64,000 nt of DNA from contig NC_084794.1 of assembly GCF_963169125.1 (NCBI RefSeq), positions 229,597,219 through 229,661,218 of the forward strand, read 5' to 3'. The position numbers and the translations under genes are program-made. The DNA comes from Humulus lupulus. Taxonomy: Eukaryota > Streptophyta > Magnoliopsida > Rosales > Cannabaceae. This document shows positions 45,862 through 57,420 of the stretch, in pieces. The first letter of the stretch is position 1. Every line of letters begins with the position of its first letter. The notes below the pieces were generated by a model. That model was not told the DNA's origin, ran no database searches, and saw only the letters and a list, made by a program, of their open reading frames with translations.

Positions 45862-45925
45862 CGACGACGATGACGATGACGATGACAATGATGATGAAGA
45901 TGATGTTGATTGAAGATAATGATTA
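45690..45925 (+). repeat. GAN trinucleotide microsatellite
   Basis: About 235 bp of GAT, GGT and GAC trinucleotides in blocks. The period of three leaves open frames of Met/Val/Thr on one strand and Ser/Pro on the other; they are artefacts. It lies between the Tat C LTR end and the next Tekay LTR. Confidence 0.95.
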
Positions 45926-45947
45926 TGATGATAATGATATTGTCGTG

Positions 45948-46906
45948 TGTAACGCCCTACCACTCTAGAGCCATTACCATGTGATTTGAAAACTTGTAAT
46001 TAACTTGCTAATCGAGGTGTTAGACCAAAAAGTGTGATTAATTTAAAGTAAAGACTCATTTAAATAAGAATTCAGTAAAACATTTTGGACATTCACTTAA
46101 ATCGTAAAAGTGTTACATTGGAATCCCAAAATATTATTAAAAACATATTTACAACTCAAAAGTCTTTACACAGTCGACCTAGGCGACAAAATCGATTATT
46201 TACACAACATTCCTCAAAACTACCCCAGTCATGGTGGCTAGGTAGGCCAAACATGTACGCACCACTCCATGCCCTCCAACTCATGCTTGGTCGGCCTTTC
46301 CCTTGCCCTTACCTACACCATAGAGCACCCGTGAGCCAAGGCCTAGCAAGAAAACTCCACAAACATAGCATATAACAGTTTATCTCAGTAAACGCATAAC
46401 TTAAACAGATATAGCAGACAATTCACATAGTGGCCTAAGTCGATCAAGGTGCATTACCAGGCACCAGGTTCACATTCCTCACTGAGTGGGTGAGTACATC
46501 TCTCTAGATGGCCATGCCACAGCGGCCTGCATTCAACATGCTTATTGTCGTTTCTGGCCCTTGCCGATCCTGACCTTCATCGATCAATCATAAACACATA
46601 GACATGACATAAGAATTACATGCATTCATATGTAATACTAAACACAAACAATCGAGCCACGCCATGCTCTACAGGCACAAACAATTTTCTTACCTTTGGT
46701 CCGAGTGCAAGCAATTAGGCAAGCAAGCACGACTCCCGAGAATGATCCTCCCCTGAGCCCTAGCGGTAACCTAGTCACAACCCACAAATAACATTCTCAT
46801 TACTATTTGATTCCTTAATTGAACCTCGGGACCAATCCCATGCTCTCGAGAGATCCAATTCCCCCACACAGGGTGATGAAATCGTCCCCCAAACCCCTAG
46901 GCCTAT
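45948..46906 (-). repeat. Tekay-type LTR, left piece (split by copia F)
   Basis: Starts TGTAACGCCCTACCACTC at 45948 in inverse orientation. It contains inverse AG-GTAAG motifs (about 46309 and 46690). It breaks off at 46906 with CCTAT and resumes at 63330 with the same CCTAT. No primer site lies to its left, so it is a 3' or solo LTR. Confidence 0.85.
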
Positions 46907-47728
46907 TGTTGGGGGAGAATGAGATAGCACCACCTCAAGAAATAGAATCTACACAAAATTTGGATTGATAGAGACTTAAAAAAGATTGAGAAAGAACATG
47001 CAAATCCAAGTAGAACAATGGGGTTCTTCAACTTTGATGAAGTTTCAAAAAACCCTAGGCAAGACCACATCTTTGAGAAAATCAAACACAAACCAAGGCA
47101 CATACAAATTGCAAAATGTTGTCCTAATACTCTATTTCCCAGCACCATTGATGCTTGAGGAAATGAGGATGGAGATTGAACTAGCCTTCAACTCTCAAAG
47201 TCCAGCACTTTCTTGGAGAGTTCTTGGAGAAAACTAGATATTCTTGGAGCTAGAGAGAGTAGAGAGAGATTGGATAGAGTGATCAAGTCTTCCAAAACAT
47301 TCTTTTTTACCCTTATATAGAGTAGGCACCTTCATTATATCTAACCAATAGGATTAGACTTGAAAACATGCCATTATGAACATTTACGAAATTTCACATA
47401 ATACTGTAGGTGAAGCATCGCCTGCATGCAGGCGATGCATCGCCTGTTAAGGTTTCTTGAAACCCTAGGTTTCAGGCAATGTCTCACCTCTCGTTGCAAC
47501 CCTCTCTGATTTTGGACACTTCCAAAGGTCCCAAAAATCCTCTAAATGCCACCAAACTTTTTGGGAACCCTTAGATACTCTCATGAATACCTTTAGACCC
47601 AAATTTGCATTTTTTTGAGTGCCTACAATTGATGTTCAACTTCACATCTTCATTATGTGAATTCCACTAAGGGTTTATACCTTTATTGTATTTTAACACT
47701 TATCATTTGTATTTAACCAATCATAACA
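46907..47728 (-). repeat. 3' LTR of copia F (822 bp)
   Basis: On the plus strand it runs from TGTTGGGGGAGAATGAG to ACCAATCATAACA. Closely similar to the right LTR at 62457-63329 apart from small indels. It contains a perfect 24-bp palindrome at 47415-47438. The short open frames in it are not genes. Confidence 0.95.
47415..47438. repeat. Perfect 24-bp palindrome in copia F 3' LTR
   Basis: Twelve-base arms starting GCATCGCCTGCA, self-complementary without a loop. A second palindrome, GGCGATGCATCGCC at 47431-47444, overlaps it. The equivalent place in the other LTR (about 63028-63055) has lost the symmetry. Confidence 0.9.
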
Positions 47729-47739
47729 ATCCCCCACTT
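47729..47739 (-). promoter_or_regulatory. Polypurine tract, copia F
   Basis: The minus strand reads AAGTGGGGGAT directly before the 3' LTR start. It would prime plus-strand cDNA synthesis. It also confirms that the left LTR is the 3' one. Confidence 0.8.
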
Positions 47740-48191
47740 GGTTAAATACAAACCACATTCTCTAGCTTAAACAGTTTTGGTGCATAAAATAAAGTGTCTT
47801 TCGGTTTGAACTTTACCTTAGTGCAAATACCGCAAAGTCTTATCGAAATCATTAGTTGCTAAAAGCTTGAACCAAGTATTCCATATGATAGAACTGATGA
47901 TACCTCACACACCTCCACCATATATTTTGTTTTCCCACTTTCTCTCTTAGCACTATCATGGTCATGTGCTCATCTCTTTATGGACTTTTCGAGGAGAAAC
48001 TCCAACTCCCATGAGAGGCGGCACCACCTCTAAGTCCACATAGGTAAAGTTCTTACAATATATTTGCTACATTTATAGATGCTTGTTACACTCAACTGAA
48101 CTTCATTAAAAGCTCTAGGCTTAACCCTAACTCAGTAGCAATCAACACTAACCATCACGGATGGAACTCATCATAAATTTTAGTGTTGAAA
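47740..48191 (-). other. 3' untranslated region of copia F
   Basis: About 450 bases between the RNase H end and the polypurine tract, with no coding signal. It is ordinary for a copia element. Confidence 0.5.
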
Positions 48192-50249
48192 CTATTCACC
48201 TATCAATGACTTGTTCTTACCCATTGAACTCTTTCCCTTGATTTGTACAAGTTGAGAGTTTGTTTCCATCATTGGTGAATCTATTGTTTTAGGAGTTTCA
48301 ATCCCATCCCTTTTGAAGTATAACTTACTAACATTCTCACAATAGGTTTTTGTAAATGGATCCGCTAAGTTCTCACTTGTCTTAACATATGAGATTGATA
48401 TGATTCCACCTTGAATCAATTGTCTTGCATATTCATGTCTTAGACTAATGTCTCTAGACTTTCCATTATACACACTATTATATGATCTAGCAAGTGTGAA
48501 TTGCCTATCACAGTGTATTGAAATTGTTGATACCATATCTGAGGTTAAAGGAATATCCATCATGAGATTCCTAAGCCACTCGGCCTCTTTGTCGATTGCC
48601 GCTAAAGCTGTAAACTTTGATTCCATGGTTGAGTGTAATATACATGTTTACTTCTTGGAGCCCCATGAGATTGCACCTCCTCCAAGAATAAACACCCAAC
48701 CGGTGGTGGAGAGATTATCTCCAACTCTCGATATCCAATTAGCATCGAAATATCCTTCAAGTATCTTTGGAAGATTTGTGTAGTGAAGACTATACTCTTT
48801 GGTACCCTTAAGATAACCAAGAATTATCTCAATAGCTTTCCAATGCTTGACACTTGGATTGCTAGTAAACCTACTAAGTTTACTAACTGTGTACTCAATA
48901 TTCGCTCTTGTACAATGAGAGGTGTACATTTGACTACCTATTGCACTTGCATATTCCAATTGAGCCATCGTTCTTCCTTCATTCTTTTCAAACTTCATAT
49001 TTGAATTAAATGGTGTATGTGCCTCTTTGATTTTGAGATGACGAAATTTTTCGAGCACTTTCTCAACATAGTGGGTTTTACTCAACACAAAACCCCCACT
49101 ATTTCTAACTTTGATACCTAGAATGGTATCCACCTCTTTAAGGTTTTTCATTTTAAAGTTAGAAGATAGAAACCTCTTCGTTTCCATTATTCCTTTCATG
49201 TCATTACTCAAAATCAACATATCATCTACATATAGACACACAAGTATGACATAGTCACCACAAGTCTTAGAGTATAAGCACCTGTCCGCATTGTTGTGTC
49301 TAAATCAATTAGAAACAATGACTTTATCAAACTTCTCATGCCATTGTTTTGGAGCTTGTTTCAAACCATATAATGATTTGACAAGTCTACGCACTTTATG
49401 TTCATTTTCTTGAAGAACGAAACCTTCTGATTGTTCCATATAGACCTCCTCCTCGAGATCCCCATTTAGGAATGTCGTTTTGACATCCATTTGGTGAACA
49501 TAAAGGTTGTATGTAAATGATAAGGCAAACAACAACCTTATAGAAGCAGTTCTTGCTACCAGTGCAAATGTGTCTAAGTAATATATTCCCTCTCTTTGTT
49601 TGAATCCTTTGGCTACTAGCCTAGCCTTGAAGGTTTGTATGGGGCCATCGATATGGTATTTCTTTCTAAATACCCATTTGAGCCCAATTGGTTTGGACCC
49701 GTTTGGAAGGTTAACCAATTTCCAAGTGTGGTTTGACATAATTGAATCCATTTCATCATTAATTTCCTCCTTCCAAAAAGCGGAGTCTCTTAAGGACATT
49801 GCTTCTTTGAATGTTTTGGGATCATCTTCTATTTGAAGTACTATTGGATGTTTCCAAGTGACTTCCTCATTATCACCTCCAACAAGGTATAGTGTCTTTA
49901 TTGGAGAATACTTCTCACTTGATCCCAAATCGTTGAGTCTTTGGCTCCTTCTAGGAAATTGAGGTTGTTCACCAACTATTCTAGGAGTCTCCTCCTGAGG
50001 CTCTCTAGTTTGAGTTTTTTCTAACTTGTTTTCATCGCATGAGATGTTCTCAAAGAACTCAACCTCTCTAGATTCAATTATTACATTAGACTCCAAGTCT
50101 AATAATTTATAAGCTTTTCTATTTTGGGCATCACCCACAAATGCACATCTTATAGCTCTTGGACCCAACTTTGTCCTTTTTTGGATAGGTGCTCTTGTAA
50201 TAAGCAAGACACCCCCACACTTTAAGATAACCAATGTTTGGTTTATTTC
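48192..50249 (-). pseudogene. Integrase tail, reverse transcriptase and RNase H, copia F
   Basis: One frame from about 50249 to 48192 with only two stops (TGA 49305-49307, TAA 48648-48650). Integrase tail: RTKLGPRAIRCAFVGDAQNR, YKLLDLESNVIIESREVEF. RT: WKEEINDEMDSIMSNHTWKL, GLKWVFRKKYHIDG, FLNGDLEEEVYMEQSEGF, KSLYGLKQAPKQWHEKFD, CLYVDDMLILSNDM with catalytic YVDD (about 49215-49241). RNase H: YFDANWISRVGDNLSTTGWV, MESKFTALAAIDKEAEWL, HCDRQFTLARSYNSVYN, KTSENLADPFTK. Length and order match copia pol. It is nearly intact apart from those stops. Confidence 0.9.
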
Positions 50250-52653
50250 CTTTCTATAACATTGGGAATTTGATAATTAAGGATGAGTGCCTTGACTACA
50301 ATGCCTGGAGGGCCTAATTTGGATTATATGTGTGATGATGTGTTATAAAAGAATTATGTGGTAATGTGATTAGACATGCATGATTGTGTGTATTAACTAT
50401 GCATGTGGGCCCATTTCTGTGAATAGGGGCATGTTTGTAATTTAGGCCCGTTGAGGGCATAAATGTAAATATGCATGTGTTGTGAGTGAGACCCCAGTGC
50501 TGTGGGGATATATTTGAGATGTGTGGTCCGAGACGATCCTAGGGAGCAGATTAGCATAATAGTCACAACGGGATCAGATACTCGGCTCGAGGTGAGCCTA
50601 GGGGATTTTGGGAATTTGGCATGTGTCGGGGGTTTATCGAGTAACGATTAATTATTAGTAATGATTTTGAACTGTCGGGATTAAATGGATTTTATTAGGG
50701 ACACTCGAGGAATTAGCGGGATGTGGAAAATGACAGAATTGCCCTTGGTGGCATTAAGACATTAAGGATGGATTTGGGGGTATTTTGGTCCTTTGGCCAA
50801 GGGATAGACCTAACCATAGAATGACTCAGCTATTCTGAATAATTGTAGAACTTAATGGAAACACTTAGAAGGAAAAAAAAATAGAACTCCTTAGTTATGC
50901 CTCACGCTCTCTCTCTCTCTCTTGGCTCTTTCTTCCTCCCTTGGTGGCTTAGGCAGTTTTGGAGAAATTCTGGTGGTGAGGCTCTGGTTTGGAAGCTTGG
51001 AGATTGAGGAATCAAGCTAGGATCAGTTGATGATGGGTTTAAGGTTGTCATTTACAATAGGGGTTAGTGAACTCCTATGATTCTCTGTTGAATTGTGAGT
51101 TTGATATTGATGTTCTTGAGTTTCAAAATCAAGGTTTGAATTTTGGGCTGTGATGGAGTTTTGGTTTAGCTATTAGTGTGGTTGTGTTGTCTAATGTTTT
51201 TGGGAATGCTTGAGAGACTTAATTCTGGCTTTAGTTTATGTCTAGGGTAGAATTTTGGTGAATTGAGTTCAGCGAAAATGTAGCAAATGGTGAGGTTTCT
51301 GGGTTTTGGGGTTCGCACCGCGGCCGAGTTCTTCAGGGTCATGGCCCATGTGTTCAAACAGGCTGGAAAGCCTCTGTCTGCCCACGCGCACCCAGGCACA
51401 AGGTGTAGCGTGCCGAGGCCCGTGTCCCTCAGCAGAGAGGCATTTTTGCCTTTGACTTGGGCGCGTCGTGGCCCTTAAGGGGCTGGGCCACGGCTCAAAT
51501 GTGAGATGTTGGCCATTTGAGGGTTTTAAGTTCGGGAACTCAAACTTTAAGGCTTGGGAAGGATTTTACTACCCGGTTTGGTAGAATCCAAGGTTCCAGA
51601 GGCTAGTATGTAATTCCTAAGGATTTTAATTGATTTACATCATGATGGATATTTATTACTACGTTGTGACTAGGTCTTTCCGCTCAGGCTCAGGATTAGG
51701 ATCATGCTCGGGATTGCTTTGGATTGTTAGCTCAGGACATCAGGTAAGAGAACTGTTTGTACCCGTCGAGCTATGTGGTGCATTGTGCTGAATGCCAAAC
51801 ATGTGGATGTGACTGATCGGCAAGAGTCGGGAGCAGCAAGAGCCAGGAGCGGCGAGAGCCGAGAGCGACAAAAGCTGGGAGAAGCAATAGCCAGATTGGT
51901 GTTAAGCATGTTGAATGCTAGGCACTAGGGCAAGACCCTCAAGGGTGTTGTACACACCCGTTCGGCTGGGACCGCAGACTTGGTGCATATTAACGCACCC
52001 CGATCAGTGAAGGTCGTTGTTGTTGTAGTATTGAGCTACTGTGTTAATATACTGTTGTATTATTATGTTGTCGTGCTATCTTACTGTATTGAGTTATTAA
52101 ACTGTCATGTTATGGTACGGATGCGTTATTGTACTACTGTACTATTAGGCTATTATGCCATTATGCTTTTGGGTTGTTCTAATGTTGTGTCGCCGTGCAT
52201 GCTAGTAGGATCGGGTATCTATTTGTTGCTCTGATTGTGTATGTTTTGTTGGGATATATTATTATTGCATGATGTGCTTGAATTTCTCTTGCTAGGCCTC
52301 GGCTCACGAGTGCTCTATGGTGCAGGTAAGAGCAAGGAAGTTGGGATGAACAACCATTAGTTGGAGGGCATGGAGCAGTGTATACATGTTTGGCTTACCT
52401 GGCCACCACGGTTAGGATTATTTTAAGGAACATGTGGTAAACGTTCGATTTTGTCGCTTAGGTCGGCTATACTGTACCTTTGGATTGTAAATGTATTTTA
52501 AAAACACTGTTTTGGGATCCCAAAGTATTATTTTTACGAATTTTAATGAAAGACCAACTATTTGTACTTAATGTTTATTAAAGGAGTCTTTATTTTTATC
52601 CAAACACACTTTTTCACCTAAAACCTCGATTAGCGAGCTAATTGCACATTTAT

Positions 52654-53026
52654 TGTAATGCCCCACATCACTATGGCTGCTATCTGGAATGACCACTGGC
52701 CCTACAAACCAACATGAGTCTTTCCAGTGTGTTTTGTCCTCACTCGCACGCTTCCTGAGAAAAGTTCCCAAGAGGTCACCTATCATAAGATTGCTCCAGG
52801 TCGAGCATGCTTAACTTTGGAGTTCTCAAGTGATGGGCTACCAAAAAGAAGATGCATCTCGTTGGCATAGTTAGTACCCATCAACCCATTAATTCCTCTT
52901 CAACTGTGTAGTCCCATACCTACACAGTCTTAGAATCATCACACTTGACCTTCCCCAGGCGATGTGGGATTGCACAGCTTTTACCCAATCTTTCCCCTTG
53001 CAGATCAGGGGATTCTGACTGTCACA
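52654..53026 (-). mobile_element. Cassandra-type TRIM solo LTR
   Basis: 373 bp with TG...CA ends (plus strand TGTAATGCCCCACATCAC to GATTCTGACTGTCACA) and target duplication TTTAT at 52649-52653 and 53027-53031. The minus strand carries about 94 bp of 5S rRNA gene sequence (52764-52857). Small LTRs with an embedded 5S gene are the defining trait of Cassandra elements, which have no coding capacity. No second LTR or internal part is present, so it is a solo LTR. On the minus strand it ends TGTGGGGCATTACA. Confidence 0.85.
52764..52857 (-). pseudogene. 5S rRNA-derived segment in Cassandra LTR
   Basis: Minus-strand landmarks of plant 5S rRNA, in order: GATGCATC near the start, GAACTCCAAAGTTAAGCATG (box A region), GAGCAATCTTATGATAGGTG (intermediate element and box C region), GACCTCTTGGGAAC. 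The first ~20 bases and the 3' end of 5S are replaced by LTR sequence. In this family the segment acts as an RNA polymerase III promoter; whether this copy is transcribed is unknown. It is not a functional ribosomal gene. Confidence 0.8.
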
Positions 53027-53076
53027 TTTATAAATTACTTGATAGCGGCTCTAAGGAAGTAGGGCGTTACACTTTC

Positions 53077-53716
53077 CATAACTCATATGGAGATATATTA
53101 TTTTTCTTCATGGGAATACGATTCAAAATATGACAAGCGGATAGGCTTCACCCCACAAACTAAAGTTCAATTCAGAGTGCAATAGCATAGCATTAATCAT
53201 CTCAATAAATGTTCTATTTTTTCTTTCCGCTATACCATTTTGTTGTGGAGTATAAGGGTTGTACATTCATGAATTATTCCATGTTCTTCACAAATCAAGT
53301 TAAATTCATTTGAAAAATATTCACCACCCCTATCATTTCTAAACACTTTAATTCATTTCAAGTTGATTTTCAACTTCCGCTTTATACACCTTAAATACAT
53401 CAAATGCTTCATCTTTATTTTTAAGCAAATATACATATGTGAACCTAGAGCAATCATCAATGAAAGTAATAAAATATTTACTTCCTCCTCTAGTCAACAT
53501 TCCATTAAGCTCACATAAATCACTATGTATCAAATCTAACAACTTAGAGTTTCTTTCAACACTAGGAAAAGGTTTCTTTACCATTTTAGATTTAACACCC
53601 AATTCACATTTTTCATGCTTAACATTGTCACAATCAATTAATCCACATTTGACGGCCCTTTTAATTGTGCTAAATTGCGTATGTGCAAGTCTAACATGCC
53701 ACAAAGTGATAGCATT
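53077..53716 (-). pseudogene. Pre-integrase and integrase core, copia F
   Basis: Minus strand from 53704: LWHVRLAHTQFSTIKRAVK is the GAG_pre-integrase zinc region, then SKLLDLIHSDLCELNGMLT with the first catalytic Asp, GGSKYFITFIDDCSRFTYVY, a stop near 53348, then RNDRGGEYFSNEFN with the second Asp, a frame change, and the NGIAERKNRT-type block with the Glu, followed by PYELWK at the left edge. Both ends are cut by insertions, and the frame matches the next piece on each side. Confidence 0.85.
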
Positions 53717-55750
53717 TGTAGCGTCCCAAATTTGCTAATAAGGCTTGGGGCCTTGATTAGCATGCTTGGAGGGCAATAAATGATTTATTATATTTATATG
53801 TGAATTTGATGAGTACGTTATTAGAAATGCATGTTTAGGTGAATTAAATATGCATGTGGGCCCCGTTTGGTTATTAGGGGCATGTTTGTAATTTTAACTC
53901 GTTGAGGGCATAAATGCAATATTTTTGTATATTGTGATTGGCACCACATGTGAGTTGTGATATATTTGTGATGCACGATCCGAGACATTCCTAGGGACCA
54001 GCTTAGCTAGGAAGTCACAACGGGACCCGATACCCGACTCGGGGCGAGTCAAGGGGTATTTTGGGCATTAGACATTTAATTGAGTTATCGTGTTATGAAA
54101 ATAAATATTTGGAGATATATTTGAAGTTAGAATGTTTAGGAGGGAATATCGGGGAAATTTACCATTTTTCCCTCGGGGACATTTTTGGTACCCCAAGCCT
54201 TGGAGGTAACTTAAGTGACTTAGGCTAACTAAGACAAAACATAGAAACATTCAGAATTTTCCCAAAACCAACCCTGTCTCCTTCTCTCTCACTCTTGTTT
54301 TCTCTAGACCATTCCAAGGGAACCATTGAAGCTAAAGCAAGGAATTCGAGCTCTAGACTTGTGGATTAGCTCAATTTTAGCTTCAGGATTCTAACAGAGG
54401 TTGAGGTAAGCTTTGAATTGTGATTTTAGCCATTAAATTTTGTGGTTCTTAACTGAGTTTTATTATTCTCTTGGGTCTTTGAAGTTAAAGATTGAATTGG
54501 GGATTTTATGAGGTTTTAAGCTACCTTTTTGTTAGGTTTTGTTGCTGGGACCATTCTAGAACTATTGTGATAGTTAAATTGTATTGTTGGATGGATTTTG
54601 AGTTAATTGGCTGGGTTTTGGTTGTTAAAATGGGGGATTTTCTGGGCTCGAAGGGGGTCGGGTCGTGGCACTGTTCTTGGTGAGTCGCAGCCCTCTAGAA
54701 CAGATGGGAGGCCAGGATGAAGGCGAGTCGCGGCACCCCTTTGGTTGGGCCGCGGCGCATGTCTGCAGAATGGGGAGGCTGAGCCTCTAGTTGAGGCGGG
54801 TCACGGTACAAGGCCATGGGGCCGTGGCTCTTAGGGAGGTTTTTGGACTCCGAGAAGGATTTTTACTCGGGAACCCAAAAGTTAAGGCTAGGGATGGATT
54901 TTATCACCCGGATTGATAGAATTCATGTTCACGGAGATTAGAATTACAACCCAAAGTTATTTAATGGATTAGAACTTGATGGATGGATGTTATTGATACG
55001 TTATGACTAGGTTTTCAGCGAGGCTCGGACTAGAGGATTGTGCTCAGGATATCGGTGCTCGAGAAGCCTGGGACACAGGTAAGAAAATTGTTGTACCCGT
55101 AGAGCAGGGCGTGGAGAGCAGGGCGTGGAGTGCAGGGCCGAGTACGGCAAGGGGCCGAAAGCAGCGTTGAGCACGCAAAGTGGAAGTCGCTAGGGTGACA
55201 CCCTTCTCGGATGTCTGAGTCATCCTCACGGTGTAGACCGCAAACCCAGGGCCTGGTAAAGCGCCTGGGATGGCATGGCCGCTATGTGTTTAGCCTGTTG
55301 GCTGGCTTCTTATATGCTAACTGATAATTATGCATATGTTGATTGCTTGTGTGGAGTTTTCTTGCTAGGCTTCAGCTCACAGGTGCTCTATGGTGTAGGT
55401 AAGGGCAAGGGAAAGGTCGATCAACCATGAGTACGGAGAGCGTGAAGTAACGTGTACATGTTCGACCTGCTTGGCTACCACAACTAGGGGTATTTTTAGG
55501 AGATGCTATGTATTAATGCAAATTTTGTCGTTTAGTCAACTTTAATCATATTTTGAGTTGTAAATATTTCTAAACATAATTTTGGGATCCCAAATGTATA
55601 ACCCTTTATAATTTCAATGAATGATTACATTTTCAAATTATATGACTTTTATTACTGTTTAGCCACACTTTTAACCTAAAACATCGATAATGAGGTAAGT
55701 GCACGTTAAAAACTCACTTAGTAATGGCTCTAAGGAAGTAGGGCATTACA
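53717..55750 (+). repeat. 5' LTR of T1 (2034 bp)
   Basis: Starts TGTAGCGTCCCAAATTTGC and ends AGTAGGGCATTACA, next to the primer site. It matches the 3' LTR closely but is about 150 bp shorter, mainly by a deletion near 55100-55150 in the repeat-rich GGCCGAGTACGGC segment. AG-GTAAG motifs at about 54402, 55077 and 55396. Confidence 0.95.
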
Positions 55751-55753
55751 ACT

Positions 55754-55765
55754 TGCTATCAGAGC
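55754..55765 (+). promoter_or_regulatory. Primer binding site, T1
   Basis: TGCTATCAGAGC, one mismatch from the canonical initiator-Met site TGGTATCAGAGC, three bases after the LTR. Confirms the 5' end and plus orientation of T1. Confidence 0.85.
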
Positions 55766-56203
55766 GAGCCAAGGTTTATGGTTCCTGAAGATTGACCGAA
55801 CATGTACGCTCGCTGTCAGTGACAAACTCGACTCAGGGTTGGTTGGTAATGATTGAATTATATGTTTTATTGTATGTTTGAGTGCCCTGTTTGCCTGATT
55901 ATTTTATATAGAGCATGATGAATGTGTTAACATATGCATGATGCTAGGGCATGGCCCCTTGAGTGTTGTATGTTATTTGTGTTATGTGGACTAATGTTTA
56001 TGGTTGGTTGATGTGAATTGGGAGGTGGTTTTGGATGTTGTTATCATGCCCGATGAGTATCGTCGTTGATTGCATGCATTTGAGATGCCTCAACAATCAA
56101 CCAGACTCCGCGGCAATAGGGCCAAGGATGACAACCACGAGTATTATAGTGTTGTAGTCTAAGCTGCGAAGGTTGATGAGTTTACCAACCTGACTCAGAA
56201 CCG
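55766..56203 (+). other. Leader of T1
   Basis: About 440 bases with no clear coding signal until RLRGNRAKDDN-like wording near 56107-56140. The gag N-terminal helix seen in element E (13655-13800) is missing, so a deletion removed the gag start. Confidence 0.5.
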
Positions 56204-56204
56204 A

Positions 56205-56790
56205 ATGACAGTTACTGAGTACGCCTTGAGATTTGATCGGTTGGCAAAGTTCGCACTGGATTTGGTGCTGACTGATGTGGCACGAAGGGATCGGTTTGTG
56301 CGGGGGTTGAATGTTATGATCGCCTACGATGTAAAGATTACCTTGGATCCAGAGACTACTACGTATGCTCAGGTAGTGGACAAGGCCCTCACAGCTGAGG
56401 GGGCTGAGGATCAGATGTGGAGAGAGAGCGCTGCTAGGCATAATGATATGAGGACAGTGCCTCCTTTTACCAGATCAAGAGTGAGTAGTGGCCCCAGTGA
56501 ACAGAAGAGAAAGGCCCCATATTCTTTTGTCCCTCCTAGCTCAGATAGGAGGGCACAGGGTGCTTTTAGTGGTCGTCAGGGCGGGGACGACAGCTGGAGA
56601 AGTTTCCCAATGTGTCCTCAGTGCAGACGATGACATCAAGGAGAGTGCATGATCAGGATCTTCTTTATTTGTGGGATTGTCAATCATTTGAAGAAAGACA
56701 GCCCATAATCCAGGAAAGAGGAGCCAAAGCAGAGCGACAATCTCGCTCCTGCCAGAGTATTAACCTTGACCCAAACTGAGGCTAAGGCTA
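56205..56790 (+). pseudogene. Gag, T1 (N-terminus lost)
   Basis: MTVTEYALRFDRLAKFALDL, RRDRFVRGLNVMIAYDVKI, TTYAQVVDKALTAEGAEDQM, then a basic linker (SSGPSEQKRKAPYSFVPP) and a decayed knuckle, MCPQCRR then ICGIVNHLKKD (about 56610-56700), with a TGA between. It lacks the upstream capsid part. The capsid wording matches element E, so the two are sister copies. Confidence 0.8.
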
Positions 56791-56799
56791 GCCCCTCGG

Positions 56800-57410
56800 T
56801 CGTGACAGGTCAGATTTCTAGTGCTTGTTCTTCATTTACTGCATTGATTGATTTGGGGGCTACTCATTCATTTGTGTAAGCTAAAGTGATAGATCAACTG
56901 TGTAGACCTAGTGATTTTTATGCTGGGGGATTTCAGACTTTATTGTCGAAAGGGGAATTGGTAGTCTTTAAAAGATGGATTAAAGCATTGCCAGTAGAAA
57001 TAGACGATAGAGAGTTGTCTATTGATCTGATTGAGTTAGCAATAGATGACTTCGATATGATTATAGGGATGGATTGGTTATCGAAGTATGGGGCAACAAT
57101 TGACTGCAAGCGCAGGATGGTGACTTTTGAACCAGAAAGGGAGGTACCCTTTGTATTTGTGGGGGTAGTTAGTGGATCGCGAGTACCTATGATTCCAGCA
57201 GTGATGGCTAGAGACCTGATGCTAAAAGGTTGCATAGGATTCCTAGCAAACATTGTGGATACCTCTAGAGTTGTGTTGGTTGGACCGAGTGAGACCAGAT
57301 TGGTATGTGAGTTTCCATATTTATTTTCAATTGACTTGCCAAGGTTGTTTCCATGGCAGGAGATCGAATTTGTTATAGAGTTGGTGCTAGGGGTGACCAG
57401 TATCTAGGAC
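56800..57410 (+). pseudogene. Aspartic protease and pol linker, T1
   Basis: The active-site context FTALIDLGATHSFV (about 56838-56878) has Leu in place of the DSG Ser and is followed by TAA. Then 56886-57407 is open: VIDQLCRPSDFYAGGFQTLL, IDLIELAIDDFDMIIGMDWL, MVTFEPEREVPFVFVG, and a run-in RLVCEFPYLFSIDLPRLF to RT. The active-site loss and stop predict no function. Confidence 0.85.
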
Positions 57411-57420
57411 ACCTTATAGA

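Larger units (their letters stand above)
50255..53071 (+). repeat. Tekay-type solo LTR inside copia F (holds a Cassandra LTR)
   Basis: Starts TATAACATTGGGAATTTG (TG decayed to TA) and ends AGTAGGGCGTTACA, flanked by CTTTC at 50250-50254 and 53072-53076. It is 2817 bp including the 373-bp Cassandra LTR and its duplication, so 2439 bp alone. AG-GTAAG motifs are present at about 51742 and 52323. The copia integrase frame continues correctly from one flank to the other, which proves that this is an insertion with a single intact duplication. Confidence 0.95.

Noticed and set aside
45642..45968. Met/Val/Thr-rich and Ser-rich open frames
   Set aside because: Products of the trinucleotide microsatellite; not genes.
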